DNA of 64,000 bases from contig JAETXT010000010.1 in the NCBI GenBank assembly GCA_019188255.1, positions 1,054,001-1,118,000 on the forward strand, written 5' to 3'. The notes under the pieces were generated by a model. The model made no database searches, was not told the origin of the DNA, and saw only the letters and a program-made list of their open reading frames with translations. Of this stretch, positions 34,301 through 45,701 are shown one piece after another. The stretch is from Verticillium longisporum. Its lineage: Eukaryota > Ascomycota > Sordariomycetes > Glomerellales > Plectosphaerellaceae. A program made the position numbers and the translations under genes. Positions within the stretch are counted from its first letter, which is position 1. Each line of letters opens with the position of its first letter.

Positions 34301-37300
34301 GGCATAGGAAGTTTGGCAGAGACAGGGGGTTATGATAGCAATACTGCCGACGTGAAGTGTGACCTGAGCTATTGTGACCCGTCGCTGATATCGGAACGTA
34401 AAGCGGTTCATTAGTAACGAGTGACCCTGTTTGCATCATTCGTGGTACCAGACATTGTCGAACCATGCGCATGGTTAACATTCGGCTGGACCTAGTAGGG
34501 GTATGAAGGCTAGTCTTGGGCTCGGTTCCATGCGAAGGGTTCGCCAGGACAAGCTAGATGATGAAAGATGGTCAGTTGCAAGCTTCATGTTGCGTGTCTT
34601 GGCACGTCGTGGGCAGGGTCGTCATCACGACAATAAGGATCAGGGGTAAACCAGGGCGTTCGGCTCGCATTGGGCCTCTATTGATCTCTTGCGCGGGAGC
34701 CGGATCGCCGGAGATAAGCTCCCAAGCCCGACAGGAGTGGCACCCCGTGCCTGCTGTTCAGACCAAGAAACTTCTACAGTATTCTGTTGTTTCAACAATC
34801 TCTGTTTCCCAGGTATGCCTTGAGTTAACCAGATGACCTGGGAAGTAACAGGGAAAGGAACAGAGCGCTCAAAACCATCGTCGTGAACAAGCGTATAGAC
34901 CAGAAAACAAAATGTAAAGCAATTACCCAGCACGTGTTCAGCGTGGACGCTGTTCAAGTCTGCATGAGTCTGGGCCTTCCAATCTGACACGAGGTTTTCG
35001 TTCAGGACATGAGCTCTGAAAGAAACGGAGCAAGATCAAGTAACATACTGTGACTTTCAAAGCCATGACATTGTGTTTCACTCAAGATCTGACAAGTGGC
35101 ATGCGATGTGGCAGAATCGAGCCTAAATCCTGACGTTATGTCTGACGCCTTTACGAGTTGCTGTTTCCTGACGCCTTGGCCTGCATCGTTCCGGTTCTTC
35201 TGTTGCAACCAATGTCTTCGTCTTTGGGTATTATAGCAACAGTACTACAGCAGTCAACTCTGAGACCACAGAAGGGGTAATACTTGGGTCTTGGGTCTGG
35301 ATTCAGAGGTATGAACAGGCTCGGCCTCTGCAAAAATGTGGTAATGGAAATATATGCTGCTTAGAATAAGAACATACCAAACATTCATTCGAATAACCAG
35401 CAGGCGTTTCCTCCTAAGACATCGCGGCGAGAAACAGGAAGCAATAGATGAGGCTTAGGAAGGCATGTATGAATCAAGACGCTTTCACAACTGAGTTTTG
35501 AAAGCCTCATACGAGATCAAGTCAAGTATTCCATGTTTCGTTTGATGGGAGCCTTGTTGCGAGACCATTCTGATTCATACCTTGTCTAGTCCTTCCCCTG
35601 TCATGTCTCGTCCATCTACGGCATGGCCCACGGTTATTGGTGGGCTGTCCCAGGAATGTTCGACCGCCCCTTTTGATTGTGATCTTACTGAAAAATGATG
35701 GTTGCCGCGTCCCCGAGGGAGGTTGTATTTATCCTGGTGACTGGACCGACTATCCTAGTGCTATTGGCCGTCGTAATATCCACCGCCATCATATGCAACC
35801 AACTTCGTTCCTATGTCTCGTCTTCCGATGGTTCCTCCTCATTATATTCGTTCGCTACATATATTGAAGTGGACTGTTCGTCTTGATTAGGTATTGGGGG
35901 TCACTTTATGGGAGTTCTGGTTTGTCTTGTGAGTCGCGGATGAATGAATATGCAGTAGTATCATGGCTTGGCTTTGACAGGTGTACTGCCACAGTGCTGC
36001 CAATCTTAAGGTATGTTTGATTTAGTTGTACAATCGGTTGCGTTATCCCGGCGGCGCTGATCAACCTTGATAGTGTTGTCCAAATCGTGGACACAAATTT
36101 CGACTGGTGGTTGGGTCTGGGAGTCATACCAATGCCAAACAATGAGCAGATGAGAATAGGTCTGGTTCATGGATGGCAACTAATGAGTACAGGCTCCGAG
36201 GAGTCCCTGTACCGACGAGAAGTTCGACAAGAGCATTAACCTGGACGTCCGAAAGGTAGTCCGAAGAAGAACCTACGATTGAAGATTTGACATATGCGTG
36301 AAACAAGATTCACCCAAGTGACCTTTTTACTCTGTATTGAGTATCTATAGTTATTCATAATGAGTATACCTCATTTTTTCGTAGTCAAGTGTTGTCGCAG
36401 CGGGTTTTGCAAAGTTGGATCCCAGGACAACACAGGACTACGACCATCGCAGTACGCTTATGGTTGAAGTATCAAGCAACGGCTAGCTCTCGGAAGCCGC
36501 AAATCACATTCAAATAGTATCAGCACTGGTCAACTGTGGGCTAGTATTTCGCCGGCGTCTTGTTGTTATAGTGTCTCTTGAGATCTTCCTTGATAGAGTT
36601 CGCATGAAGACTTTACAAGTAATTGAGTTTCGAGGTCATGAGGCATTGCTTGCATCAAGGCTCATGTCCCGGAATCATACCCTATGAAACTGGTTTCGAT
36701 CTTGAGGATGCTACGGTAAGATAATCTTGTAGGCACATCCGCCGCCATTCTCGCAAGGCTCACGATATGTGCAAGGGTTGAGCTGTGGGAGAACTTCTGT
36801 AGCGCATCACGGACAGAGCGACTTTCATGGTTTCAACTTCGAGGACTCACTCAGGAGCCCCCACGTCCCCTCGCTCGTCATCAATACAGAAAGATTCTCC
36901 TATGTCACGATCCCTGCCCTGTTTCGATCACCGGACCGCCGAAGCCAATGCATGGATCTTTCCAAGCAGACTGAGAGTGCACGTGAAAGAGTAGTATAAT
37001 GTTCGATAACCTCCAAACCCAAGTTGCTTTGTCTATGGCTTTGGATTACACGTATTCGTCGTAGCACATAATCCTACCGGCCAACTCACGCAACATCACG
37101 CAATGCTGAGTCTCTTTTCGATCACAAATACCTAGCTAACATGCAACAGGCTGGTCATCCGAGCAAATAGCGTGAAACAAAATCAATATCAATTCTTTGA
37201 AATCGCAGGCCTGGATCACCTACTGTGATCAGCCTAACTCAGGTCCGCAAGCAACAACTGGGCGTCTAAGCTGATCGACTCAAGCTCAGTATCTCGAGGG

Positions 37301-37444
37301 CATTTCCAGCAAAATAATTTATGGAACAGAAAACAAACGCCGTCGCCATGGCCTGGGTATCGTAGTCTCAGCGCAGAATCTAAAGCAAAACAAAAACAAG
37401 TTCGTCGTCTCGGTCCTACATCCTCCAGTCTCCATCCTCCTTGC
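28367..37444. other. long gene-poor region, right part
   Basis: Nine kb without a gene I can support. Frames such as 30635-31057 (+), 33814-34224 (+) and 34640-34990 (-) are isolated, show no family motif and lack splice partners. It includes a 25-bp tandem repeat at 30011-30085, a run of about 13 G near 30440 and a GACGAT-type microsatellite at about 32725-32745. From about 34.8 to 37.2 kb the sequence becomes visibly richer in A and T. Confidence 0.45.
30011..30085. repeat. 25-bp tandem repeat, three copies
   Basis: Units start at 30011, 30036 and 30061 and share TTCC..CGCTTCGACAGGCA. The three copies differ at one to four positions. No coding role is visible. Confidence 0.85.
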
Positions 37445-40400
37445 CTACGTGCTCGTCGATCGCGTAGGCCGGCGGCGTACAGGCGTGCCGGTTGCTGTGA
37501 GGCCCATCCTGATGTTGGTCTTTTGGGCTGCAGCCCTCGTTGGCCTCTTGCCGACGATGGCGTCCTCGTCCGCCTCCGGCGCCTTGGCAGCAGGTCTCTT
37601 GGCGGAGGGAGCTCGAGGTGTGGCAGGTCTGGGGGTAGCTGGCGCAACTGGAGCGGCAACACGACGCGGACGACCAACGGGCGCCGGCAACTTGGACTTA
37701 ACGGCTCGGCTCTTCTTCGACTGTCCCTCTGTGAGCTCCTGGGACTCAGGCTCGGGCTCCGAGGCGGAAATAGGCGCAGCAGCTAAAGTGGCAGCAACAT
37801 CCGCGCCATCGTCAGACGTGAAGGTCTGGTATGAAGCCAGAGCCGCGGGCCAGTGAACGCTCTTAGCGCCAACCTTGACCGCCCGGGACGCTCGTGCGTC
37901 TACTACCGCTTTCCTCTCCTTCCACTGTTGACCCAAAGGGTCTTCGGCAAACTGGGCAAGGACTTCGGCCGGATAGAGAGCACCGCTCTTGTTGGCGCGG
38001 GTATTAGCTCGCGTCACAGAAGCAAGGTCTTTCTCAGCGTTCCGGACCAGACGCGAGTTGACGGGAGCTGCGTCAGGTCCTGGAGTAGCTGGCTTCCTCG
38101 AACGAAGGCCGCGTCTGCGCTTCGGAGACGGCTCTGGCGTCTTCTCCAAATCTTTTTGCTCATCGTCGTCGCCGTCTTCGTCCATCTTTCTTTTGCCAGC
38201 CTTTGGCTTGACAGGACTGGGGCTATTAGCGTCCAGCTTGCCAAGAGGCGTTCGCTTGGACTTTTTGGCCGAACTGTTCCTGATAGGAGTCTCAAGAGCA
38301 GGCTGGTCGGACCCAATGTTTAAAGTAGGCGTTTCAATACGCATCGAAGCACGGTTGAACCCTGACTCTGGCGTTCGGGGGCTCTCAGCTGGCAGAATCG
38401 GCGCGGTTGGTATGGCTGCGTTAGGCTTGGCCACGACGCGTTCGGCGGTAGGCGATTCGGTATCGGCAGACATGTTTGCGGCCGAGGGCCTGGCCTTGCC
38501 AGCCTGATGCTTCGTAACGAACTGTCTGAGAAGATCGCGAGGATCATCTTCTGACACGACCTTTACAACTTCGCTGGTAGCCTTCTCCTCCAGCTCCTGG
38601 ACAACAACAGCGGGGTCTGTTTCCCGTTCGGCCGCCTCGTCCTCTTGTTTCATGTATGTATCGACTTGAACATGGTCGACTTTCTCCAAGAAGGTTTCGG
38701 CATGTTCATCTGGCAGCTTAAACCGGATAAAAAACCGGCCTTCATTTTGACCCAGAACAACACGAGTATCGGCCATGTCTTGAATAGGGCTGATAAGGTT
38801 TGCAAGGGCTTCGATAGGGGAGGAGTTTCTGTGGGCTTTGTGTGTTGCTTGATTCTTTTCCAAGCCAATGTCGTGGGCAGGCTGATCCGAATCACCCACA
38901 GTGATGAAGGGAGTGGGCGATGATGGTGTGGGGGACTGCGCTAGTGGGGACCAACGACTATCGTTGTCTATCCCGCATAGCTGCGATTTCATACTTGGGG
39001 GCGGTGAGGATGGCTGCGGCGTGGTGAAGCTGAGGTGCGACACGGTGGATGCCGACACGGTGGAGGTTCGGTTCTGCAACAGGGCCGAGGCGAAAATGTC
39101 GGAACCCTTGTTCAAGTCAATATCGAGAACCTGCTGCTCAGGTAGTGCCAGAGCCTGAGGCGTGCTTGGCTGAGGTGGAGTGTCGTGGCCACCGGAGCTG
39201 AGCATACTAGTGTCCAAGAAGGAGGAAGGGACCTCGAACGTGCGAACTCGGTCTGCGTCGTCGATGCCAAGCTGTCCAGTCTCAGCTGCGTCACCAGCAT
39301 CTTGCACGGACTTGTCGTCCGTTTGCCCATCGCCTGTTGCTTCAGATGGTGGTAGGGATACGTCATCCGAGACTTGCTCTTCATCGCGGACTTCATCTTC
39401 GTTACTGGTGTGATCATTCTTCGGAAGCCCTGCGACTTCAGGCAACTGCGCCTTCGCAGCTTCCAACCTGGCCAAGCGGTTCTCTTCCGAGGTGTGGGTC
39501 GCGGTCGAAGGAGGATCTTCTGGCATGACGACGCTGTCGTTCGAAGCTTCCTCAAGGGTTTCGAACGGCAGCATATCTTTCCGTCCAAGCAGGTTGTACG
39601 CCTTCTGAGCGGCCATTTCACCACCTGGAAACGTGAGGAGGTATTTGACGTCCGGATCAACCTGTTTCTGTCTGATCCAGTTGGCCCGCGCCGAACCGTC
39701 TGCTCGTCGCTTCACCACTGGGGCAGGACCAAATTCGGTGTTGGAAGGCTTTCGTCGGGCTTCCGGGGCGCTGGTGTTCAGCAAATGATTTCGAATATCG
39801 GCTTGGAGAAGGTCAGCTAGGTTCAGCCATATCGAGTCTTGGGGCCCACAAACCCTTTGCCCAGCTAATCTCGAAATCGCCATGTTGCTGCGCGACTTCC
39901 CATTCTTCGTCAAACTCGCCGTCCGCCGTCTCTTGCGCGTCCGGCGCCTCACTCATGAGCTTTTTCCGCGGCGACTGCTCCGATGGCAGGCACGCCGTCT
40001 TCTGGTACTTCTCGAACGTATTTTGCAGTTCGGTCGTGTCGTGGCTTTCCTCCCTCAGCCTCTCCGCTTCTTGCCTCCGTCTCAGCGTCTCGCGGTCTGC
40101 CGCCCTGACCGCCGCCTTTCGGATGGTTCTCGGCTTCTTTTGAAATGGATATTGCAGGACCGGAGCGAAGCAGAATTCCGTTCCTTGAAACTCTTCGGTG
40201 TTGAAAGGCCGGACGAGCTCCGGACGGAGAAGAGTGACATTGGCGCCAAGGCCGCGCGCCTTGTTGGCGGCGTCCTCACCATCGTGACCCATGGGAAGGA
40301 TATTGTGGTTTGATTCTCCAAACCAAGTTGTCGTCTTTGATAGGTTATCGAATATGGTCTTTTCTGGAGACTGGGAGCCCAAGGCATGGGAGCGCGACAA

Positions 40401-40460
40401 GACACCGCTGGGCGAGGTTGTAGCTGGGCGGAAGACCTTCGTCTCGATGGGGTCGCGCAT
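37445..40460 (-). CDS. large basic nuclear protein of unknown function (frame break)
   Basis: About 1,004 residues if the two frames are joined; I do not recognise the family. The N-terminal frame (39819-40460) begins MRDPIETKVFRP and contains NLLSK-like FDNLSKTTTWFGESNHNILPMG, then KKPRTIRKAAVRAADRETLRRRQEAERL, a charged coil. The C-terminal frame (37445-39817) continues DLLQADIRNHLLNTSAPEAR and is mostly disordered: acidic, Ser/Pro-rich, with several basic clusters (KKSKRTPLGK, PKRRRGLRSRKP). A proline/arginine-rich end includes an AT-hook-like PVGRPRRV. These features fit a chromatin-associated protein, which is an inference. The two frames overlap at about 39815-39820 with an offset of one base. 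No intron of credible size fits there; the only GT..AG option is 36 nt and would delete GLWAPRLDMAEP. Confidence 0.6.
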
Positions 40461-41006
40461 GCTGGGCAGAGGCGCGGGTCGTGTATTGTCGGCAATTGTT
40501 CTCTTGGAAAGCTTTGGATTGTGGTTGGCGCTGTTAGGGGTGAGAAGGTAAAAGTGGAAGGTACTGACTGAGCGCAATGCGAAAACGGTCAACCTTGAAC
40601 CTCGTCTATAAGTTGTATGAGGAAAGACCCAAGTCGCGAATAACCTAGGAGTGTAACCTGGAATTCCTTTGTTTACTTTGTCGCATGCGGCCAATGAGAC
40701 GCGCCGCCTGTTTAGCTTCACCCAAGACGAACCCCACCCTCGTGGGGCTTCGTTGCCGGGGCGGTACGTACCGCTTCATGGCGCGTGCTCCCCTGACTGT
40801 TTAACGCTGGCACGTGACCTCGAATTTTTGAGCATCGCGACGGCATGGACCTCTTGACAATTGAGCTTCAGGATGGTCACGATAAGACAGCCTTGACGAC
40901 GACCAGCCCACGCCACCGACGCCAAACGACGACACTCCGAAGGCCAAGGCCATTGCTTGCGCTCCGACTACCATACAGAGACAGACCTGCGCACAAGCCA
41001 GTCACG
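40461..41006. promoter_or_regulatory. divergent promoter region, nuclear protein gene / MRP10
   Basis: 546 bp lie between two divergent start codons. The only notable sites are a palindromic GCGGTACGTACCGC at about 40760 and a GC-rich stretch next to MRP10. No TATA box is evident, as is common for housekeeping genes. Confidence 0.5.
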
Positions 41007-41402
41007 ATGCCTCAAAAACCAATGCGCCTGCCCCCCCTGAAGGGCCTCCGCGTCCGCGCCCCCTTGGACAAGAAGACCGAATCGCCCTGCGTTGCCATGA
41101 TGTCCTCACTGCTCGGTACGTCAGCCGCTACCCCTCCCCCAAAGCAGATGGAAGAAAGACCCCATGTTCCCTTCGTCGACCGCCCGAGGAATTCTTTCTA
41201 GCAGGCTAACCTCCCTCTTCCCGTTCCTGTAGCTTGCTGGGCCTCCGCAGGCTTCAACACATCCGGCTGCGCCGCCCTCGAGAACGCCCTCCGCACATGC
41301 ATGGACTCGCCTCCGCCGCAAGACACCCCGCGCAACACGATCAACTTCCACCTGGCCCGCATGTACGACCGCGTCATCCTCAGCGGCAGGCGAAAGAGGT
41401 AG
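41007..41402 (+). CDS. MRP10: mitochondrial small-subunit ribosomal protein Mrp10 (mS37)
   Basis: Mrp10 is a twin-CX9C protein of the mitochondrial small ribosomal subunit. It is imported and partly oxidised by Mia40. Two exons, 41007-41115 and 41233-41402, flank a 117-nt intron (GTACGT..TGTAG), giving 92 residues. The order matches the family: MPQKPMRLPPLKGLRVRAP, then a helix-turn-helix with Cys28-x9-Cys38 and Cys49-x9-Cys59, then NTINFHLARMYDRVI, the conserved 'INyHLARlyd' tail. The first Cys pair is split by the intron. Length is close to the yeast protein (95 residues). It is transcribed divergently from the large nuclear protein gene and converges with CDC24. Confidence 0.93.
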
Positions 41403-42371
41403 ATGCTGCCCGGCGGGACCAGTGACGAAAACGGGGCCCCGAGAGGAGAGGGAGGGCTCGAGTCAAAATGTCGGTAGCGGAGGGGGGGCGGCCGCCGTCG
41501 AGACGAACAGCCGTGACATTGGGCTGAGCGAAGGGTTTTGTGCTCGTTCCAGGCGTACGACAAACTCGAAGCTGCCTGGGCTCTTGGGCCATGGTACAAG
41601 ACGACTGTCAGCCTGTCGAGAATAATCACCGGTCGCCACCTCCCTTCTCAACATTGGACTCTCGAGGGGCGACATCATTGAAGGAGTTGTACATTTTTTC
41701 GTCCCCAAGGGGTAAATGCGGCGTTCTTGGCATAGAAGAATGGGCTGTATCACCATGTACCAAATCATACCATCTGTAGCAACATGATTCGATATTTCAA
41801 ACACGCTTTTCCCGTGCTGCTCGAGAACCCGGCAAGTGACAGATGTACGCTCAGCTTGTCCAAATTTGGTGGTGAGCACAACGCAGCCTTCTACTGATTC
41901 TTCAATCAGCAAGCAACTGGTAAGCCTGCAGAACGTTCACATGAGACTAGAGTTTGCAACATCACAGAGGATTCGACGTGGAGGAAGACTCGTCAGCAAC
42001 AAATTCATGATCCAATGCCCCCATATCCGTAGCGAGTGATAAACCGAATGCCATAATGGTCCAAAAATGGGTATGCTGACCCAGTCCGTCTAGATTCGCG
42101 AAAAGCCTCAAATGCCCTATAACAATGGACCTGGCCACAAGTGCGGCTCACACCCTCCATCCCCCGCTTCCTTATCCATGATGAAAGAGAAAAATATCAA
42201 AAGCCGCGGGCGGCTCAGAAGTAATCCGTCAGAATGCGGCCGGAATCCCAACTCCAGACTCCAAGAATGCGAGATGAAAGGGACTCGATCGGGTGTATGC
42301 TACGATGATCCGTCAAGCCCGGAAGATGAAACGCGAGGTGAGGGAAACCCCTCATTCACCCCAAAACCCGT
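41403..42371. other. 3' flanks of MRP10 and CDC24
   Basis: 969 bp lie between convergent stop codons. Short frames on both strands have no coding character. No gene is seen. Confidence 0.5.
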
Positions 42372-45300
42372 TCAAACGTTGTTGCCTCCGCCACCTGTGT
42401 CTCCTACGCAGAAGAGCTCAATCTCGCCAACGCCACCAGCGTACATGTTTCGTACGCCCTCGCGCCATTCCAGGAATGCGATTTGAATGTCGTCGTCACT
42501 CTCAATGGTGACGAAGTCGCCATCCTCATCACGATAACGCAGCTTCAACGCGCCTTTGCTGATGCTGCTGCTGGTGAAGCGAGCGAGCTTAGCGTCGATG
42601 CGGTCAATGAGGGACTGGTACGTGATGTTGAATGCAACCACTAGTGTAACATAGTTCCCACTGTCAACACAGTTTACCTTGACCTTTAGCTGAGTGGGGA
42701 TTGGCAGGTCCGGGCTGGCTAGAGGATTGGTCTGGATCCCAGAGGCGGTACCCAAGCCAGGCGAAATAGATCGACCTGCTGCGGTTGCGTCGATGCTGAG
42801 GTTCCGCTCGTTGGGGAAGCCCTGAGTGAGAGCTCCGTGTCGGGGGTAAATCGGCTGAGCGGGAAAGGGAGACATGAGGCCACCATAACTAACCGATGAT
42901 AGATGTCCGTATTGCCGCTCACGGTGAGTACCCGGGGTCTGCGTGTTTGACCTCATGGGAAGCTCATTCTGCTGTCGGGGAGACCCGGTCTGAGAGCGGG
43001 GAAGATTGCCGTCATGAGCTGGGTGCAGATGGGACGGAATGCCTGGTACTGCTGGGATCGATGGCACTGAGGGGTTGCGGCGTGCGCTTGGCACACCGTT
43101 GGGCCCATTGATATCCGGTGTGCTGTACGAGCGACTTCGTTGTTGTTGGGCCGCGCTCTGGTTGTTCGAGGCCATGGCCGGCAGTGAGGGCCCTCGAGGG
43201 TTCCTCCCGTTCCCATACGGGTTCGGCGAAGGACCATCCCTCGAAGGGGCACGCGGCATGGCCGGTGCTGTGTACCGGTTCTGCTCTTCTCCCCAGCCAG
43301 GCTGGGGCGTCGACGTTTTTGGGAACGGGTAAGCAGAGGGCGGCATCATGGAACTGGCAGTGCTTGCCCTGGACGAGGCGGGCGATTCGGCAATGGGTGA
43401 AAAGTACGAGTCGCCGCCGCGGAAACCAGGCGAGGACTGGCCCGGGAGGAGCTGAGTTTGGACACTCAACGGTCCCGGAGGCTGAGGCAACGGGAAGCGT
43501 GGGGAGCGGCGCGGACCATGCCGGCCAATGAGCCCGTGCTGTCGTTTGTGGCAGACCGTTGGCGAAGGCTGGTGCTTGATGCGTTGCGAGGAGGCGCGGT
43601 CCATTCCCGGATGTTTGCTGCGACATTGGAAATTGGGGTGGCGCTGACGTTGGGCCCAAGTCCTCATCGTCCTCGTCATCGCCCTGGTTGAGATATGGAT
43701 TCTCAAGCTTGCTCCCGTGAGCTTGGGTCCAAGCGAATTCGGGCGCTGCTTGATCCGGGCTGCCTGCGGTCTTTTGAGCCCATACCTTACGCTGCGTCTC
43801 CAAGCCGAGAGCCCACTTTTTCAGCATCTCCTCGTTGTTGAACTTGATCATGAAATTCTCGACGCCAGGATCGCCCTTCCACCAAATTTGAACACTATAA
43901 GAACCTGCATGTTCGTCAGTTGCGTTGGCCAGGAGGCCAGGAGCCGGTGAGGACTGACCTGGTTTGGAGAGGGAGACGACGTCCGTGACGTTCGTCATGA
44001 AGATTCTGCCCTTTAGCTGGAGCTTCGCGTTTTTGTTGCGAATCTTTGGGCCAGTGGACCGTGTCTTGTCCTTTTTGTCCTTGCTCTTGTTCGGAGAGAT
44101 CTCCTTGCAGCAAAGAAGTATGCATTCGAAGAGATAAATTTCATACGGTTGGCAAGTTAGCACCATGCGACACGGTTGGCTCCTGCGCAGATATAGCTTA
44201 CCTCTTTTTCTTGGTCTGTCTTTCCGGTTACGACGGTGTAGACACCGTGCCTCAGCAGCTTACCAAACTGTTCAATCTTGTGGCTCTTCCAGTCATCTAC
44301 GCGGACACGGAGCTCCTCGAGCGCCTCATCAAGAAGATCGCGATTGACTTCTTCGTTTGCCTTGGTGAGAACTCGCTCCGCAGCCTCTATGCCGGCAGCT
44401 AATTCGCTCTGGGCAGTCTCGTCTTCCGTCTTCTTCTTCAGATCCTGCATAGCGTCAATGACAAGTGCAAAGGATATTTACAAGCAGGCCAAATTACCTT
44501 GAGCAGAAGAGGGTACTTCACGAGACGCTGCATTGGTTTCAGCAGGAAACCGTCCAGCGTATTGAAGTCGACTGCCACTGGATGCGCAGCCGTCTTGATC
44601 TGCTCAAAAACCTGGTTCGCTACTTGCGCGGCCTTCCGCTGGTTGGCGATGAAAGGGCGGTAAATATCGAAGGCTTCCTCATAAACAACAAAAGGGGCTC
44701 CCCAATGCTGGGAGCTCTGTGGCATAGAATTGGTCGTCTCGACGCGGATGAGGAACCTCCGCTGGAAGTCCAGGATGGCGTTGATATTCAGGAAAATCTG
44801 GTGAATGGTGTCACCGGTGATGATGCCCTTGGTCTCGAGGCTGCTCTTCAGATCGTGCAGGTTCTCGAGATCCTGCACATATTTCCGCTCGGTATCAACC
44901 AACTCCTTAACAATGTAGTCGCGGTAGCTCAGTTTTGAGCCTGGTTCGGGAGCGGCTTCGTCTTCAGGGTACGGCTGAGCCTGCAGAAGCAGGCCACGCT
45001 CCTGCGCGAGATCGAGCACGTAATTGACCACCTGCGTGACCTGCACTTTTGTGTTAAACCCGTGGAAAAAAGACTCGAGACAGCCGGTCTCTATAGCATA
45101 CCTTGACGAAACCCGTTGTATCGTTGCCCAGGACATCGTTTATGACGAAACAGTCAGCAGAAGGAATACCAAGATCGTTCAGGCAAGCCTGTATGAACTT
45201 GAAAACAGCAATCTTGGCTTTCTTGTCGGCAGTCGTGGTCTTGGGGACCGAGTCCTCGATTTTGAGGGGCACAGTGGGTTGCAGCGCATTATAGATCTCG

Positions 45301-45701
45301 AGGAGAGGGAAACCGGTGCGAAATAGTCCACAAAGGGACTCGACTGGATCGTACGGATCGAGTTGCTGGAGGGAGGGACCAAAGTCGGGAACCTGGGCGA
45401 GTCTCACTTTGAGCGCCATACACAGGTGATAGAGCGAGCGAGAGGCATCGGCCTTCTGGTTGATGATGTTAGCCGTGGCTATGACGGGCCCGCCATTCTG
45501 GGGTGTCGTGGTGGCGGTCGTCGCAGCAGTAGCCGCGGATGACAACGAGGCTAGCGAGGCGGAGGAGCTGTTGTACGCTGTTGAGCCAGACAGTTGGCTG
45601 GCGCGCGGCGCATGGCTCATGGTACTGATGCCTCCGACACCGTTCGAAGACTGTGAGAATACCGGTGCCGTGTTGGTTCGCAGTAGGGGAGCATGTGCCA
45701 T
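42372..45701 (-). CDS. CDC24: Cdc24, guanine-nucleotide exchange factor for Cdc42
   Basis: Cdc24 activates Cdc42 at sites of polarised growth and septation. Exons are 45102-45701, 44498-45040, 44202-44444 and 42372-44145, about 1,053 residues. A calponin-homology-like region lies at about 85-195 (SLYHLCMALKVRLAQVPDF..CFVINDVLGNDTTGFVK). The DH (RhoGEF) domain is at about 237-430 (SYRDYIVKELVDTERKYVQ..LLKPMQRLVKYPLLLK). The PH domain is at about 432-590 (YEIYLFECILLCCKEI). A long Ser/Pro linker precedes a C-terminal PB1 domain (LKVKVNCVDSGNYVTLVV..LRYRDEDGDFVTIESDDDIQIAF), which binds the scaffold Bem1. Introns 1 and 2 (61 and 53 nt) are canonical. Intron 3 (44146-44201) has GTAAGC and a GCTAAC branch site but ends in CG. 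Within exon 4 the frame shifts by one base twice, near 43598-43602 and at the G4 run 43501-43504. Confidence 0.9.

Noticed and set aside
35695..35886. short frame with a hydrophobic helix
   Set aside because: A single chance transmembrane-like stretch in AT-richer DNA; no signal, family or context.
44146..44166. Alternative start of the CDC24 PH segment at MVLTCQPYEIYLF
   Set aside because: This Met lies in intron 3 of CDC24; the preceding exon ends in a perfect donor and the domain would be cut in half.
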